From positions 14,391-78,390 of the forward strand of contig NZ_JBHTBQ010000007.1 in the NCBI RefSeq assembly GCF_042664895.1: DNA of 64,000 nt, in the 5' to 3' direction. The notes under the pieces are model-generated. The model saw only the letters and a list, made by a program, of their open reading frames with translations, was not told the DNA's origin and searched no databases. Of this stretch, positions 42,922 through 52,713 are shown in pieces; positions within the stretch are counted from its first letter, which is position 1; each line of letters begins with the position of its first letter. The DNA comes from Iodobacter arcticus. GTDB taxonomy: Bacteria > Pseudomonadota > Gammaproteobacteria > Burkholderiales > Chitinibacteraceae. A program made the position numbers and the translations under genes.

Positions 42922-44019
42922 ATGACGACCCAAGAAAAACTGGCCACATTACTGGCCCCCATTAGCCCGGATCAACCCGCAGGCGAAGATCTAGGCTATT
43001 CGACCCTCTTCGATCAAATCCGTGAAGCACGCCGGGCGGATGATCCCAGCCTTTCTCAAGGCGATTGGGGCCAGCAATTAAAAAGCGCCGACTGGAGCAA
43101 AGTTATCCAGCTTTGCAAGCAAGCCCTCAGCCAACAAAGTAAAGATTTACAACTGGCCGCATGGTACGGCGAAGCCTTGGTCAAAACGCGCGGCTTTGCG
43201 GGCGCTCAGCTGGCTTTACAGGTACTGGACGGGCTACTTGAGCATTACTGGGAAACCGGCTACCCCGAGTACGACGTCAACGACTTAGACGAGCGCGTGG
43301 GCAAGCTGGAATGGTTTAACAATCAAATGGGCATTGCACTACGCGAAGTACCGCTGACCGATCCGCTGCACGGCGGCTATAACTGGCAACAATGGCAGGA
43401 ATCCCGCGAAGTAGAAAACATGGGATTAAAAGACAGCCAGTCCAAAGAAGCGGCACTGGCCGAGGGCAAGTTGGCCGGGGACGTCTTTGATAAAAGCGTA
43501 AATGCCAGCGGCGCCAGCTGGTTTAAGCAGCTACATACACAGCTGGAACACACCCAGCAGGCTTATCAGGCTCTTGATAGCCGCATTGATGCCCGCTTTG
43601 GCTTTGCCGCGCCCAACTTTGCCGAGCTACGCAACGCACTCAATGCTTGCCTCGAAGTTGTCAACCGCCTGCGCTTGCAATGGGGAGAACCAAGCACACA
43701 CCACGCCCCCGCCCACAGCCCGGAAAGCCCCATGAGCAGCCATGCAGCCCCAGCGCCCCAATATGCCGCCACATCCCACAGCACATCCGCCGCCCCAGCC
43801 CGGCAAGGCCCGCTACAAAGCCGCACAGACGCCGTGCGCCAATTGGTAGAAGTAGCCCACTACTTCCGCCAGCACGAGCCCCACAGCCCCGTAGCCCTCC
43901 TTGCCGAACGCGCCGCTAAATGGGCAGAAATGAGTCTGGAAGAATGGCTGGGCTCAGTGATCAAAGACGATGCAACGCTAGGCCAGCTCAATGAATTACT
44001 AGATATTAAACGCGATTAA
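42922..44019 (+). CDS. tssA: Type VI secretion protein TssA
   Basis: Cap/priming protein that guides sheath and tube growth. The 365-residue protein has the N-terminal ImpA_N domain (LLAPISPDQPAGEDLGYSTL, WSKVIQLCKQALSQQSKDLQ, HYWETGYPEYDVNDLDERVG). A Pro/Ala/His-rich linker at about 260-300 leads to a short C-terminal domain (DAVRQLVEVAHYFRQHEPHSPV). The short C terminus puts it with the TssA forms that have the LxxVxxYFxxxEPxSPVP-like motif. The ATG at 42922 is preferred over an upstream TTG. Confidence 0.92.
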   Translation: MTTQEKLATLLAPISPDQPAGEDLGYSTLFDQIREARRADDPSLSQGDWGQQLKSADWSKVIQLCKQALSQQSKDLQLAAWYGEALVKTRGFAGAQLALQVLDGLLEHYWETGYPEYDVNDLDERVGKLEWFNNQMGIALREVPLTDPLHGGYNWQQWQESREVENMGLKDSQSKEAALAEGKLAGDVFDKSVNASGASWFKQLHTQLEHTQQAYQALDSRIDARFGFAAPNFAELRNALNACLEVVNRLRLQWGEPSTHHAPAHSPESPMSSHAAPAPQYAATSHSTSAAPARQGPLQSRTDAVRQLVEVAHYFRQHEPHSPVALLAERAAKWAEMSLEEWLGSVIKDDATLGQLNELLDIKRD

Positions 44020-44065
44020 AACCATAGAGGCTTGCGGTGCTGCGGCACGGCAAGCCCCGCTTAAA

Positions 44066-46180
44066 TCAAAGCCCTTTTTCTGCCTTTGCTAAATTCTGCC
44101 TTGCTGCCTCTAATTCTTTAAGCTTTTGAGTATGGGATTGGCTAAATCCACCGCCCCTTTGGTTCCCTGCCGAGATGTTTACCTCATCTTGTTTTTGTTT
44201 GACTTTTTTCTGTGCTTTCTTAAGCTGCCCCTCAGGCGATAATGCCGCGTGTGTAAAGATTTCATCATCGCCAATATAAACAGCTCTGGGGTCTGAAGTG
44301 CGGGTGTCATCGGTAGCAAATGCAGAGAGCGAGTCATGCACATAGCGATCAAAAAATCGAATAATCACCTCATCGCGCAAGCCTTTTTTATGAATAAATT
44401 CATCCGAATAGGCTTCCATCAAAGCACGGTAATGCACCCTGATTGGCTCTTTGGGGCTGGCCTTATGCCAAGCCAAAATTTGTTTGGCGTCACTCAATAG
44501 CTGAGCATCGTATTTTTGAATGGCTTTAGCCAGCGCCGCATCATTGGCCGCCGTGTCATTAATCGCCACTTCACGCAGATATTCATCCTCTTTTTTGGCG
44601 TAATGATCGCGCGATTGGTTTGCCTTAGCCTCATAACGAGAATTCAGCGGCGCACCAGAAACAAGGCTGGCATGACGTGCTCGCTGCAAAGCTAACTCAT
44701 CCGCATTAAGCTGCTGCCTTGCCCGCCAGAGCGCTTCTTTCTTTTCTTTCATGAGCGGGTCACGTTTTTGCTTTTCTGCCGCCTGTTGCTGAGTATTCTT
44801 CTGCAAGGTTTCTTGCTCAGCGGTCGGCTTGCCCTGCTGCCCGCGAGAAATCGCATAAAAACGCCATTTAAAGTAGCACCGCATCTGGGCCAGCATACAT
44901 TGCCCAATATGCCCCGCCCCCCAACCAACAACGTTCATATAATGTTTGAAATCAGCTTGTAAGCGAGCAAAGTCTGCTGCACCTTTAGAGTCAATAGCAA
45001 AATCTTGAAGTTCATCTATCCGACGTGCGGATGTCATTGATAACAGAGGAACCCCCGCTTTTACTGCCGAGTCGTACATCACCTTAAGCGGGATCAGGCT
45101 CAGTAATTCACCCTCATTGGGGCTACGCGCTCCCTCACCCGGCGCATACCCCCCGCCAATATCAGAATGCGCCCCCGGATAAATCATTTCCCGCATTCCT
45201 GAGGGGTAAGTCAAATCATGCAAAACACTATCCACAGGAAAAGAATTCCGTACTTCATGCGCCGCAACCAAGTGCAGGCCCTGCTTAACCATGGGAGGAA
45301 TAGCTAAATCGGTTGCCCAAGAGCCATGGCCATCAAATACCCCCGCAGAAGGATCGACTCCCCCTTCACCAAAGGCCAAGCGTTTTAATTCGGGCGTTTT
45401 TAAAGCTGAGCCAATAAACGCGGCAGGTGAAGTCCACTTTAAACTTCGATTAATTACATCAGAAAGCGCATTAATATTACGCGTCACCACATTATTTGTG
45501 GCCAAAGGCAGCCCCACCGACGCCACCGTATCAAACAAGCCCAAGAAGCTAACTTCAATCGGATAAGCGCCCTGCTTTAATTGAAACCCACCCCCCGCAG
45601 CGGGGCGGCACAGCTTAAATAATTCACGGCAAAAAGCCCTTGCTAAAGCAGCCCCGCGTGAAAAACCAAACACCGCAATCTTAATACCAAGAATTTTATT
45701 ACTCGGATTTGCTGCCATTTGCTCGGCCGCTTTTAAACGCAGCATAAATTGCTTGAGCGCCCAAGCTAAACGCTCCTTGCCCATCGATCCAAAGCCATTC
45801 CCCCAAACCGAGCCACCTCGGTCACCGATTTCTTTGAAATAGGTACCGATGCCGGGAATGTAGATCCTAAACAAATTAATGGATTCATTATCACGCTGAT
45901 GGGCACGAAATAAACGGGCCACATTGCTATGTGATCGCATCCCGATATCGGCATCCATATTATTGCCCGTGCCATCAAAAAAGAAACTTAGCGTCAACGT
46001 TTGCTTGCAGCTTCCTTGAGTGGGCAGGGCTTGGGAAGCCGCCGCTTTTGCCGAAACAGTCGCCTGCTTTACTTGACTAACAGGGCATTCTGTAGAGGTG
46101 GCGGTTGCTAGCTTTGCATCGGCCAATGAAGCCCCACATTGCAATAGCTCCCCCTGAAGTTTCATACTAAGGCCGGCCAT
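44066..46180 (-). CDS. Type VI lipase effector, Tle1-like (DUF2235)
   Basis: A 704-residue alpha/beta hydrolase with the DUF2235 (Tle1) catalytic domain. The opening LTLSFFFDGTGNNMDADIG begins near residue 62 and the nucleophile Ser174 is in FGFSRGAALARAF. Acidic residues follow in LFDTVASVG (Asp217) and PGAHSDIGGGYAPGEG (His338, Asp340). Residues from ~450 are a charged, probably coiled-coil extension (Lys/Gln/Ala-rich). No signal peptide is present, as expected for a cargo delivered by VgrG1. It is the last gene of the vgrG1-adaptor-lipoprotein-effector run and overlaps the lipoprotein gene by 14 bases. Likely target: membrane phospholipids of rival cells. Confidence 0.88.
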   Translation of the reverse strand: MAGLSMKLQGELLQCGASLADAKLATATSTECPVSQVKQATVSAKAAASQALPTQGSCKQTLTLSFFFDGTGNNMDADIGMRSHSNVARLFRAHQRDNESINLFRIYIPGIGTYFKEIGDRGGSVWGNGFGSMGKERLAWALKQFMLRLKAAEQMAANPSNKILGIKIAVFGFSRGAALARAFCRELFKLCRPAAGGGFQLKQGAYPIEVSFLGLFDTVASVGLPLATNNVVTRNINALSDVINRSLKWTSPAAFIGSALKTPELKRLAFGEGGVDPSAGVFDGHGSWATDLAIPPMVKQGLHLVAAHEVRNSFPVDSVLHDLTYPSGMREMIYPGAHSDIGGGYAPGEGARSPNEGELLSLIPLKVMYDSAVKAGVPLLSMTSARRIDELQDFAIDSKGAADFARLQADFKHYMNVVGWGAGHIGQCMLAQMRCYFKWRFYAISRGQQGKPTAEQETLQKNTQQQAAEKQKRDPLMKEKKEALWRARQQLNADELALQRARHASLVSGAPLNSRYEAKANQSRDHYAKKEDEYLREVAINDTAANDAALAKAIQKYDAQLLSDAKQILAWHKASPKEPIRVHYRALMEAYSDEFIHKKGLRDEVIIRFFDRYVHDSLSAFATDDTRTSDPRAVYIGDDEIFTHAALSPEGQLKKAQKKVKQKQDEVNISAGNQRGGGFSQSHTQKLKELEAARQNLAKAEKGL

Positions 46181-46706
46181 TTTGACACCTCGACATTTTC
46201 TCGTCGTTATTTACATTACCTTCTTTATGCCTATCAATGCGATTAAAGCGATCCATGTTGGGGAAACGATTTTCAGTTCCTTCACTCACACTAATTTCAA
46301 TATGCCCATCCTGATAGAAATGGACATTTAAATAATTAGGATTAGCTGGAATGGGGCCGGCCAGTATTGCTTCCTGCTGACACCAATAATTTGAACTACT
46401 ACTTTTTGTCCACTGCACCGTCATTTTATAAGGTATCAATACTGGATAAACAGATCCACAACATACTGTGCCATCTCCAGAAGAAGAGGCATCACTGACC
46501 TCTAAATTCATCCCACCAGAGCCATTTACGGAGAAATGATCAATATAACCATCGGTATAGTTATATCCATGAACCCCCAAGCCTTTTATTTCAGTACGCT
46601 GCTCCACGCCCGATGCCACAGGCGTCAGTTTATTAGGATCATGCAATTTCTGTGGCTTGCACGCTTGCAGCATTAGAGCGACTAAAATCAATATAAAATA
46701 CTTCAA
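46167..46706 (-). CDS. Lipoprotein, probable immunity protein for the Tle effector (DUF3304-like)
   Basis: A 179-residue protein with a lipoprotein signal (FILILVALMLQACKPQ; lipobox Cys16). The mature part is rich in Gly, Ser, Tyr and Asn (GLGVHGYNYTDGYIDHFSVN) with a CCG pair and other Cys residues. It resembles the DUF3304 proteins often found beside DUF2235 effectors; that family call is from memory of motif style. A periplasm-facing lipoprotein overlapping a lipase effector gene by 14 bases fits an immunity role that stops periplasmic delivery from killing siblings. Confidence 0.72.
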   Translation of the reverse strand: MKYFILILVALMLQACKPQKLHDPNKLTPVASGVEQRTEIKGLGVHGYNYTDGYIDHFSVNGSGGMNLEVSDASSSGDGTVCCGSVYPVLIPYKMTVQWTKSSSSNYWCQQEAILAGPIPANPNYLNVHFYQDGHIEISVSEGTENRFPNMDRFNRIDRHKEGNVNNDEKMSRCQNGRP

Positions 46707-46761
46707 AGGGCCATCCTTTTATCTAATAAACAATACATATCCGCATTGCTATCTATCAATT

Positions 46762-47613
46762 TTAATCTTCATTACTTAATTCCAAAGCTTCAGCAAATGA
46801 AATCTTGCCCGCTTTAAGCTGATCGATTAACTCGGTCCAAGGCGCTTGCTGGTAAATCGCCCCCTTCGTAGCAAAACCAAAAACGCAAAAAGCAAGCCAT
46901 TCAGGAATTTGCTGAATACCATTTTTAACCGCCATCCTCATTAAGTGAATAACCACTTCATACTGCTGATCTGGCCGCATTGAGTACATGATTTCAGGCG
47001 GGTTCTGCTGCAACTGGCTTAAAATCATATCGCCATTGGCCGCATCCAGCAGACCAGCCTCTTGCTCTGCACTAAAAACAATCTGTGGCTTAGTTTCGGG
47101 ATCTGATCGCCCTTCATTATCTAAGCAAGCAACAATCAGCTCAGCAGACCGATTTACATACCACCATGATTGAATATCATTGCTTAATAATTTAATTTGC
47201 TCTTTAGCGAGTATCGTCAGCAAAGAGGCAAAAATACGGGTGTCGAAATAGCGCAATAATACGGTCATATTGTCTGGCAGCAATGCATCTGAACGCTCTG
47301 CCAGCTTTTCTGCTAATTGTTTTAAAGGTAGCGAAGATTTCAGAACATGCAGCCCATTGGCATAAGCGCCTTGGGTGCAAAACCATTGAATAATCTCTTC
47401 ATTTAAACCATTTAAATCGAGCTGAATCAAAACCGGACTCGCCGCATCCATAGGCTGATTAGCATTTGTATCTAATATATTAATAATATGCAGCGTTGCC
47501 ATTTTCTTTTTAATCTTTGTAAGATAAGGAAATGCACTTTGATCCACTAACAAATAATAATTGCCGCTAGAATGAACCAGCAGCTCCTTCATTTTAATAA
47601 ATAGATCAGTCAT
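46762..47613 (-). CDS. Type VI effector adaptor, DUF4123 (Tap/TEC)
   Basis: A 283-residue protein starting 12 bases after the vgrG1 stop. DUF4123 features include YYLLVDQSAFPYLTKIKK near the N terminus, SSLPLKQLAEKLAERSDALLPDNMTVLLRYFD (only the ends matter: SSLPL and LLRYFD) and RIFASLLTIL. DUF4123 adaptors load effectors onto the VgrG tip and are encoded between the two. The order vgrG1, adaptor, immunity, effector makes this the loader for the Tle1-like lipase. The ATG at 47613 is chosen because of GAGAGAT upstream. Confidence 0.85.
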   Translation of the reverse strand: MTDLFIKMKELLVHSSGNYYLLVDQSAFPYLTKIKKKMATLHIINILDTNANQPMDAASPVLIQLDLNGLNEEIIQWFCTQGAYANGLHVLKSSLPLKQLAEKLAERSDALLPDNMTVLLRYFDTRIFASLLTILAKEQIKLLSNDIQSWWYVNRSAELIVACLDNEGRSDPETKPQIVFSAEQEAGLLDAANGDMILSQLQQNPPEIMYSMRPDQQYEVVIHLMRMAVKNGIQQIPEWLAFCVFGFATKGAIYQQAPWTELIDQLKAGKISFAEALELSNED

Positions 47614-47624
47614 TTGAATCTCTC

Positions 47625-50279
47625 TTATTTCATAGCAAAAGGCGAACCGCTTGCTCTTGCGCGCAACAAGCACTCAATACATACACTATTAGGGAATGGT
47701 GGCATGGTTAAATTCATGCTTGCAGGCCCGCTCAACTCATGGCTCGCCCCTTTAATGCTTACCGTTCCCGGACAATGAATCTCGATATTGCCGCCTTTTA
47801 AGCGGATATAGCCGCCACCCGCCGTCATCAAAATTTCATCTTTAGCCGTTACGGTGATGCTTTCTTTGCAAGCAGTGATTTTGATGCTTTTATCACCTGT
47901 AATTTCAATATCGTCGCTCTGCGCTTGCAGCTGGATTTTACCTTTGGCAGCGATCAGTTTCAGTGCGACTTTATCTTTTACCCCAGCCACAAACAGGCTG
48001 ATATGTTGGCCGACGTTGTGAATCCAACGGCGGCCGGAGGTTTGGTTGCTGTCTCTTTGGGCGACTAGATCTAAGTTGGTGCCTGCGGCGATGGTTTGGC
48101 TTTGCGGGCTGGTGATGGCGATGCCGTCTTCCCCGTGCAGCAGGATGATTTTTTGCTGGCCTGCTTGATCTTTGGATTTGCTCTTGCCGTCTTTATCCGT
48201 ATTGCTGCCCGCTTCAAGACTTTTGCTGGCGTGCACATGGTGGTGCAGATGGCCGGTGGTGGCTTTGTCGCCTGCGCTATTGTCTGGCTTAACGGTTTTA
48301 TCGCCATCGCCAGTTTCTATCGTGTCGGCGAGTTGGTTGGTTGCCGTTTCGCCTAGACTTTGGGCAAGAGCAAGGGCGGACTCCAGCTGGCTTTGGGCTG
48401 GGCTGTGTTCGAGCTGCTTGCCGCTGGCTCCGCTTTTGGCTTCGGTACTGATGAGTAAGCCGTTGGCGCAGATTGCGCCTTGCTTGTCGGTGCGTAATTC
48501 AAAGCCTTCACCACGAGCTTCGCCTTTTCCGTCAGTGCGCGGGTGGATCAGATAGCCAAGGTTAAGTTGGGTTTTTCCATGCTCGCTCGATAATTTAGTA
48601 CGAACTTCGCCTTTTGTATCGTCAAACAGCAGCTCGCCGTATTGGCCGCCTTCATGCTCTTTGGTTTTGATGCCCGATAGCGTTTTATTGGCAGGCAACG
48701 CGCCTGCACCACTAAACGAGGGCACAGGGTGGCTGCCGTTATAGACCACTCCAGTAACGATGGGGCGGTCGATATCGCCTTCGATGAAATCCACCAAAAC
48801 TTCCTGGCCGATGCGCGGGATAAACTGATGCCCAAAGCCTGCGCCCGCAGATGGGTAGGCGACGCGTATCCAGCATGAAGACTTATCGTCGAGGTTTGCG
48901 CCAAACTCGGAATGTTCTGCGGCACGCTGCCAGTGTAGCTGCACCTTGATCCGGCCTTGCTCGTCGGTATGGACTTCTGATCCGGCAGGGCCCACCACGG
49001 TAGCGGTTTGTACGCCTCGGCTTTTGGGCTTGCTCTGCTCTGCATGGGCAAAATCAGGCGTGATCGGCTGGCCGCGTCTTTGGGCGGTGAAGTTGACTTG
49101 GTAAGGTTTGGCGGCATCAGCTGCTAACAGGCTAGGTGCGACCAGGCCCAATTGCTGAGTCAAATCCGCTGGTAAATTATTGTTCGCAGTGAATTTTAGC
49201 TCGGTGACGGCGAATTCTCGTTGTTCGGCGGCATCGTACTCGTGGGCGGGGTGGTCTTCTAGGCGAAACCACTGCCCCGCTTGCAGGGCGCGCAAAGTGC
49301 CAGAGCCGCTGAAGGATTTCTTTTTTGCATCCGATGCTTGCTGACGCAATTGTGCGTAATGGCTGAGGCCCTCCGCATCGCTGGCGTAATACAAGGACTG
49401 AGGGTCGTAATCTTCAAAGCTGGCTTGCAGCTGTTGCCCGCCGTCGCCTTGATCGATCCGGCTCTCATCAAAGCTTTGATTCGTCGTCGTGGCTTTGTAA
49501 TCAAAACTCGCCAAAGACACCGAGCTGCTGCCCACTTGCCGCTGACTCTTCCACTGGGTGAGTGCATCACTCTCTTCCGTCGCATCAGCACGGTGGAAAC
49601 GCACCTGCATTTCCTGTGCTTCAGGAATAGCGAAGGCGTCGTCAAAAATCACCAGCTGAACTTGCGGATTATCGCCGGCTAAATGTTCGAAGCGCCAAGA
49701 CAAACCTTCCTCGGCTAATAATCGCGTCAGGAAATCAAAATCCGATTCTCGGTATTGCAGGCAGTAGGATCGAGGCGCGTGCGTGCCGGATAGTTTGAAA
49801 TCCAGTGTTTGCACTGAGGCAAAGACGGGGTTTTTAGCCTGATGTTCGGTCAAAACCTGCTTTACGATATCCGGAACGGATAATTCCTGAAACACGCGCG
49901 AAGTGCGGCGGTATCTAAGCAGGGCAAACGGTGGTTCCACCGTTAGCGCATATTTAGCAAAGCCACCATCCGAGCCGAGTAATTGGGCTTGCGAGATCAC
50001 ACCACAGCGCTCAATCTCGCTGCCATTGGCATCAGCTACCGCCAAAACCACCGGCAGGCCAAGTAAGGATTTAAGCTCTAGAGCGCCATCAGGCGACAAG
50101 CAATCGATTTGGTAACGGTAAGCTTGGTTAATCCCCTCGCTACCCTCCACTCGCTGCGGCAACAGCTGCTCGCCCCATGCCCCGCCATCGCCTAACTGTA
50201 AAGAGATCAAGCGCTGGTCTTGATTAAATGCAGCAGCAAAGCTGCTCAGTAATTGCGACAGGGACATGGGGGCACTCAT
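47625..50279 (-). CDS. vgrG: Type VI secretion spike protein VgrG (copy 1)
   Basis: Trimeric tip of the Hcp tube, 884 residues. The N-terminal gp27-like part has RYQIDCLSPDGALELKSLLG and SYCLQYRESDFDFLTRLLAE. The gp5 OB-fold includes VVGPAGSEVHTDEQGRIKVQ, WIRVAYPSAGAGFGHQFIPR and IGQEVLVDFIEGDIDRPI. A DUF2345 beta-helix follows (from ~640, KSKDQAGQQKIILLHGEDGI). The C terminus is a short unique tail (MPPFPNSVCIECLLRARASG). Similar Cys-containing tails are found in VgrGs served by DUF4123 adaptors, as is the case here. The trunk is almost identical to vgrG copy 2. Confidence 0.96.
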   Translation of the reverse strand: MSAPMSLSQLLSSFAAAFNQDQRLISLQLGDGGAWGEQLLPQRVEGSEGINQAYRYQIDCLSPDGALELKSLLGLPVVLAVADANGSEIERCGVISQAQLLGSDGGFAKYALTVEPPFALLRYRRTSRVFQELSVPDIVKQVLTEHQAKNPVFASVQTLDFKLSGTHAPRSYCLQYRESDFDFLTRLLAEEGLSWRFEHLAGDNPQVQLVIFDDAFAIPEAQEMQVRFHRADATEESDALTQWKSQRQVGSSSVSLASFDYKATTTNQSFDESRIDQGDGGQQLQASFEDYDPQSLYYASDAEGLSHYAQLRQQASDAKKKSFSGSGTLRALQAGQWFRLEDHPAHEYDAAEQREFAVTELKFTANNNLPADLTQQLGLVAPSLLAADAAKPYQVNFTAQRRGQPITPDFAHAEQSKPKSRGVQTATVVGPAGSEVHTDEQGRIKVQLHWQRAAEHSEFGANLDDKSSCWIRVAYPSAGAGFGHQFIPRIGQEVLVDFIEGDIDRPIVTGVVYNGSHPVPSFSGAGALPANKTLSGIKTKEHEGGQYGELLFDDTKGEVRTKLSSEHGKTQLNLGYLIHPRTDGKGEARGEGFELRTDKQGAICANGLLISTEAKSGASGKQLEHSPAQSQLESALALAQSLGETATNQLADTIETGDGDKTVKPDNSAGDKATTGHLHHHVHASKSLEAGSNTDKDGKSKSKDQAGQQKIILLHGEDGIAITSPQSQTIAAGTNLDLVAQRDSNQTSGRRWIHNVGQHISLFVAGVKDKVALKLIAAKGKIQLQAQSDDIEITGDKSIKITACKESITVTAKDEILMTAGGGYIRLKGGNIEIHCPGTVSIKGASHELSGPASMNLTMPPFPNSVCIECLLRARASGSPFAMK

Positions 50280-50319
50280 TAAGAGTCAAAAAGAGCGAGC
50301 AAGGGAATACTTAGTACAA

Positions 50320-50745
50320 TTAACCGCCGATTTCCAGCTCAACAGCGTGCTCTGCATCATCGGTGTTGTAACGCAAGCTCATTTTGTGATCTGGCACGCC
50401 TTGGCTTACCAGGAATTTTTCTACATTAACGGCACGAGCCAAGGCAGAATCTTTAGCATTGCCAATGTCTTTTTTATTGCAGTACCCGCGCAAAATAATG
50501 CTTTTAACGTCTTTAAGCTGAGGTAACAGCGCCATCAGCTGCTCTTCTTGCTGTGGCGTTAGCTTGGCAGCCATTTTTTCAAACTGAAGCATATATGGCT
50601 TGCCTATCGCCACAATAACGGGGGGCTTTGCCCATGATGTAGCTGATGCAGAATCAGTTGCAGCAGGTGGGTTCTCTGCGCACCCTGTCAAGACAGCCGC
50701 TGCAAGTACAGCGGAGCAAGCCAAAATAATCCCTGAGTTTTTCAT
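50320..50745 (-). CDS. OmpA-like domain lipoprotein
   Basis: A 141-residue protein with a lipoprotein signal peptide (ACSAVLAAAVLTGCAEN, lipobox LTGC). The C-terminal domain resembles the OmpA peptidoglycan-binding fold in a reduced form (LTPQQEEQLMALLPQL, IILRGYC, then NAKDSALARAVNVEKFLVSQGV). The Asp and Arg that bind diaminopimelate are plausibly those in AKDSALARA. It lies between PAAR and vgrG1, so a cell-envelope role in the secretion system is inferred, such as anchoring. The core TssL/TagL anchor is not in this window. Confidence 0.75.
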   Translation of the reverse strand: MKNSGIILACSAVLAAAVLTGCAENPPAATDSASATSWAKPPVIVAIGKPYMLQFEKMAAKLTPQQEEQLMALLPQLKDVKSIILRGYCNKKDIGNAKDSALARAVNVEKFLVSQGVPDHKMSLRYNTDDAEHAVELEIGG

Positions 50746-50761
50746 CGTTAAATCCCTTATT

Positions 50762-50796
50762 TAAAACAAGCGAGCTGCTTTGCAGCAGCTCAGTTT
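50762..50796 (-). terminator. Possible terminator after the PAAR gene
   Basis: On the minus strand GAGCTGCTGCAAAGCAGCTC followed by GCTTGTTTTAAATAA forms a strong stem in the ~190-base gap before the lipoprotein gene. Confidence 0.65.
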
Positions 50797-50936
50797 AGTA
50801 CTCATCGCTTATCACCCGAATTAGTGATATTTAAAACATTTAAGCAATGATTTAAATACTAACAAGATTCATCTTGTTAGCAACACTAAAGTATAACGGA
50901 CACTCAGATGATTTTGCAGCCAAGCGGTGTACACCG

Positions 50937-51200
50937 CTAACCTTTTCCCACTTCTGGCATCGACGAGATCAATACGGCGCCACACGCTGTTTTATGACCT
51001 TCCAGCGCCACAGGCTTGCCATCCACCAGCCAGTTGGGATCACCCTCAACGATCGGGCATACGCCATGCCCCGGAATAGGGCAGCTTACTTTATCCCCTA
51101 ATAGTGCAACGACCTTGCCAAACAACACGGTTTTGGAAGCCCCACTAATCACCACGCCGCCATGGCTACTCTGATCGCCGATACGAATCACTTTTTTCAT
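50937..51200 (-). CDS. PAAR-domain spike tip protein
   Basis: An 87-residue single-domain PAAR protein that caps the VgrG trimer. It has RIGDQSSHGGVVISGASKTV, ALLGDKVSCPIPGHGVCPIV and LEGHKTACGAVLISS. The His and Cys residues in these segments form the zinc site at the cone tip. No effector domain is attached. Its ATG overlaps the stop of the 482-residue gene upstream (ATGA). Confidence 0.93.
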   Translation of the reverse strand: MKKVIRIGDQSSHGGVVISGASKTVLFGKVVALLGDKVSCPIPGHGVCPIVEGDPNWLVDGKPVALEGHKTACGAVLISSMPEVGKG

Positions 51201-52645
51201 GCTGACTGCTCCTGAGGCTTGATCATTGCCACGCTAAAATGCTCTGTTTCGCCACGACGATCAAACTCAATTAATACGGTGGGTGCGGATAAACGGGCGC
51301 TGTGCACCACGGCAATGACCGTTTGCAACACAGAACGGGCCGAGCCCACATCGCCCCATTCGCGAATAGAATTACTGGCATCATCAATCGCATTCAAAGG
51401 CACCGCATACTGCTGCAATGCAGTAGAAACAGCGGCAAGACGTGTCGCCCCCACATCCACATCGCCGCTGTTATGAACCAGCCACAAAATGCTTTCTGCC
51501 TGATCTTTCGCTTCGTCTTTATCCTCGCTGCTAAAAGGGTAATCACGCAGACCGGCATTCACCAGTGCATTATCAAATAAGGTATGGATTTGCCTTGCCA
51601 TAGGGAGCAATTGTTTTTGCTCAATAATGGCTTGCTCAGCAAGGCGCAGCTCGGCCAGCACCGGCAGTTGCGCCAGCGTATCCTGCCATTGCAAAGGCAC
51701 CCGGCCCCAGCGCTCATCACCGTAGTGCTGCTGTTTTTCCCAATAAGGCGTGTAAGCATCCTGACTGGCTTCTTGCGTGCTCGCCGGCTCTGGCACGGGC
51801 AAATTATCGCGCAAGAAGATCATGGCCGCAGCCGCATAGCCCGGCATCCCGCGCCATTTATCCATATCGCCCTGCTCTGGCCCCGGCTCATCCCATTCAT
51901 CTTTTAGCACGCCACGTGTTAAGAGCGGCGCGTCAGCGGCATAGATCACCATGCCGGGCAAGCTAGGATCTTGCTGGAAAAGTTGCTGCACCCGGCTCAT
52001 TAAAGCGCCAGAGCCAGGAAAAAAACGTGGTTCCGGATTAGGCGAGCTTTCTTCAAAGCTCTGGTTTGCAATCGCTTGCAGCTGAGCCTGTTTCAGCATT
52101 TCCAGCTGCTCGCGCCCTTCCTGCTCTGGATTGGCTTCAAAGTAATGCGGCAACCAGGCCGCCCCCGGCGCTGCGGCGTAAACGTCACTTAATAGCTGCT
52201 GCAAGGCCTGCTGAACTTGCTCAGTAGATTCTGCATCACCAGCGACTTCATCCCGCTCTAATGCTGTCCAGTAAGCCCCGTCCGGTATTTCTTCCAGCCA
52301 CGCGGGCACGTCTTTTACCGGCAAAGCCTGTGCCCACGCGCCGCGGCACAGCACTTTTATTTGTCTTTCTGCCAGTGCGGCATAATGCTGCTGGCGAGCC
52401 GCATCACGCTGGGCTTGCCGGTCTGCTTCCGCCGCTTCCTGCCCTGCCGTTTGCGCCTGCACAAGCCGTGATTCACGTACCCTTTGCCAAATACGCCAAG
52501 CCATGCCAAACATCACGGGCGGGGCCAGATGGGTAAGCAACATGGCCGTTGGGCTCATTTTCTGAAAGCTAATCGGTAAGCCCCACCATAGCAGCAGCCA
52601 CCAACCAGCAAAGAGCCCGCCAAACAGCCCCAGTGTTCCCAACAT
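51197..52645 (-). CDS. Unknown membrane-anchored protein of the type VI locus
   Basis: A 482-residue protein with two N-terminal membrane segments (LFGGLFAGWWLLLWWGLPI, near 7-25; LLTHLAPPVMFGMAWRIW, near 36-53). An Ala/Gln-rich coiled stretch (65-92) and a large soluble part follow. I do not recognise the soluble domain; it contains GAWLPHYFEANPEQEGREQL and FFPGSGALMSRVQQLFQQD. It sits between tssH and PAAR and is coupled to PAAR by a 4-base overlap, so it probably works with spike assembly. It could be an accessory envelope component or a spike-loading factor. Confidence 0.7.
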   Translation of the reverse strand: MLGTLGLFGGLFAGWWLLLWWGLPISFQKMSPTAMLLTHLAPPVMFGMAWRIWQRVRESRLVQAQTAGQEAAEADRQAQRDAARQQHYAALAERQIKVLCRGAWAQALPVKDVPAWLEEIPDGAYWTALERDEVAGDAESTEQVQQALQQLLSDVYAAAPGAAWLPHYFEANPEQEGREQLEMLKQAQLQAIANQSFEESSPNPEPRFFPGSGALMSRVQQLFQQDPSLPGMVIYAADAPLLTRGVLKDEWDEPGPEQGDMDKWRGMPGYAAAAMIFLRDNLPVPEPASTQEASQDAYTPYWEKQQHYGDERWGRVPLQWQDTLAQLPVLAELRLAEQAIIEQKQLLPMARQIHTLFDNALVNAGLRDYPFSSEDKDEAKDQAESILWLVHNSGDVDVGATRLAAVSTALQQYAVPLNAIDDASNSIREWGDVGSARSVLQTVIAVVHSARLSAPTVLIEFDRRGETEHFSVAMIKPQEQSA

Positions 52646-52713
52646 ATAGAATTCCTTAAACGAAACGCCACCAAGGGCAAGCAGTTGATGCCACCTGCCC
52701 CTGTTTTGCGTTA

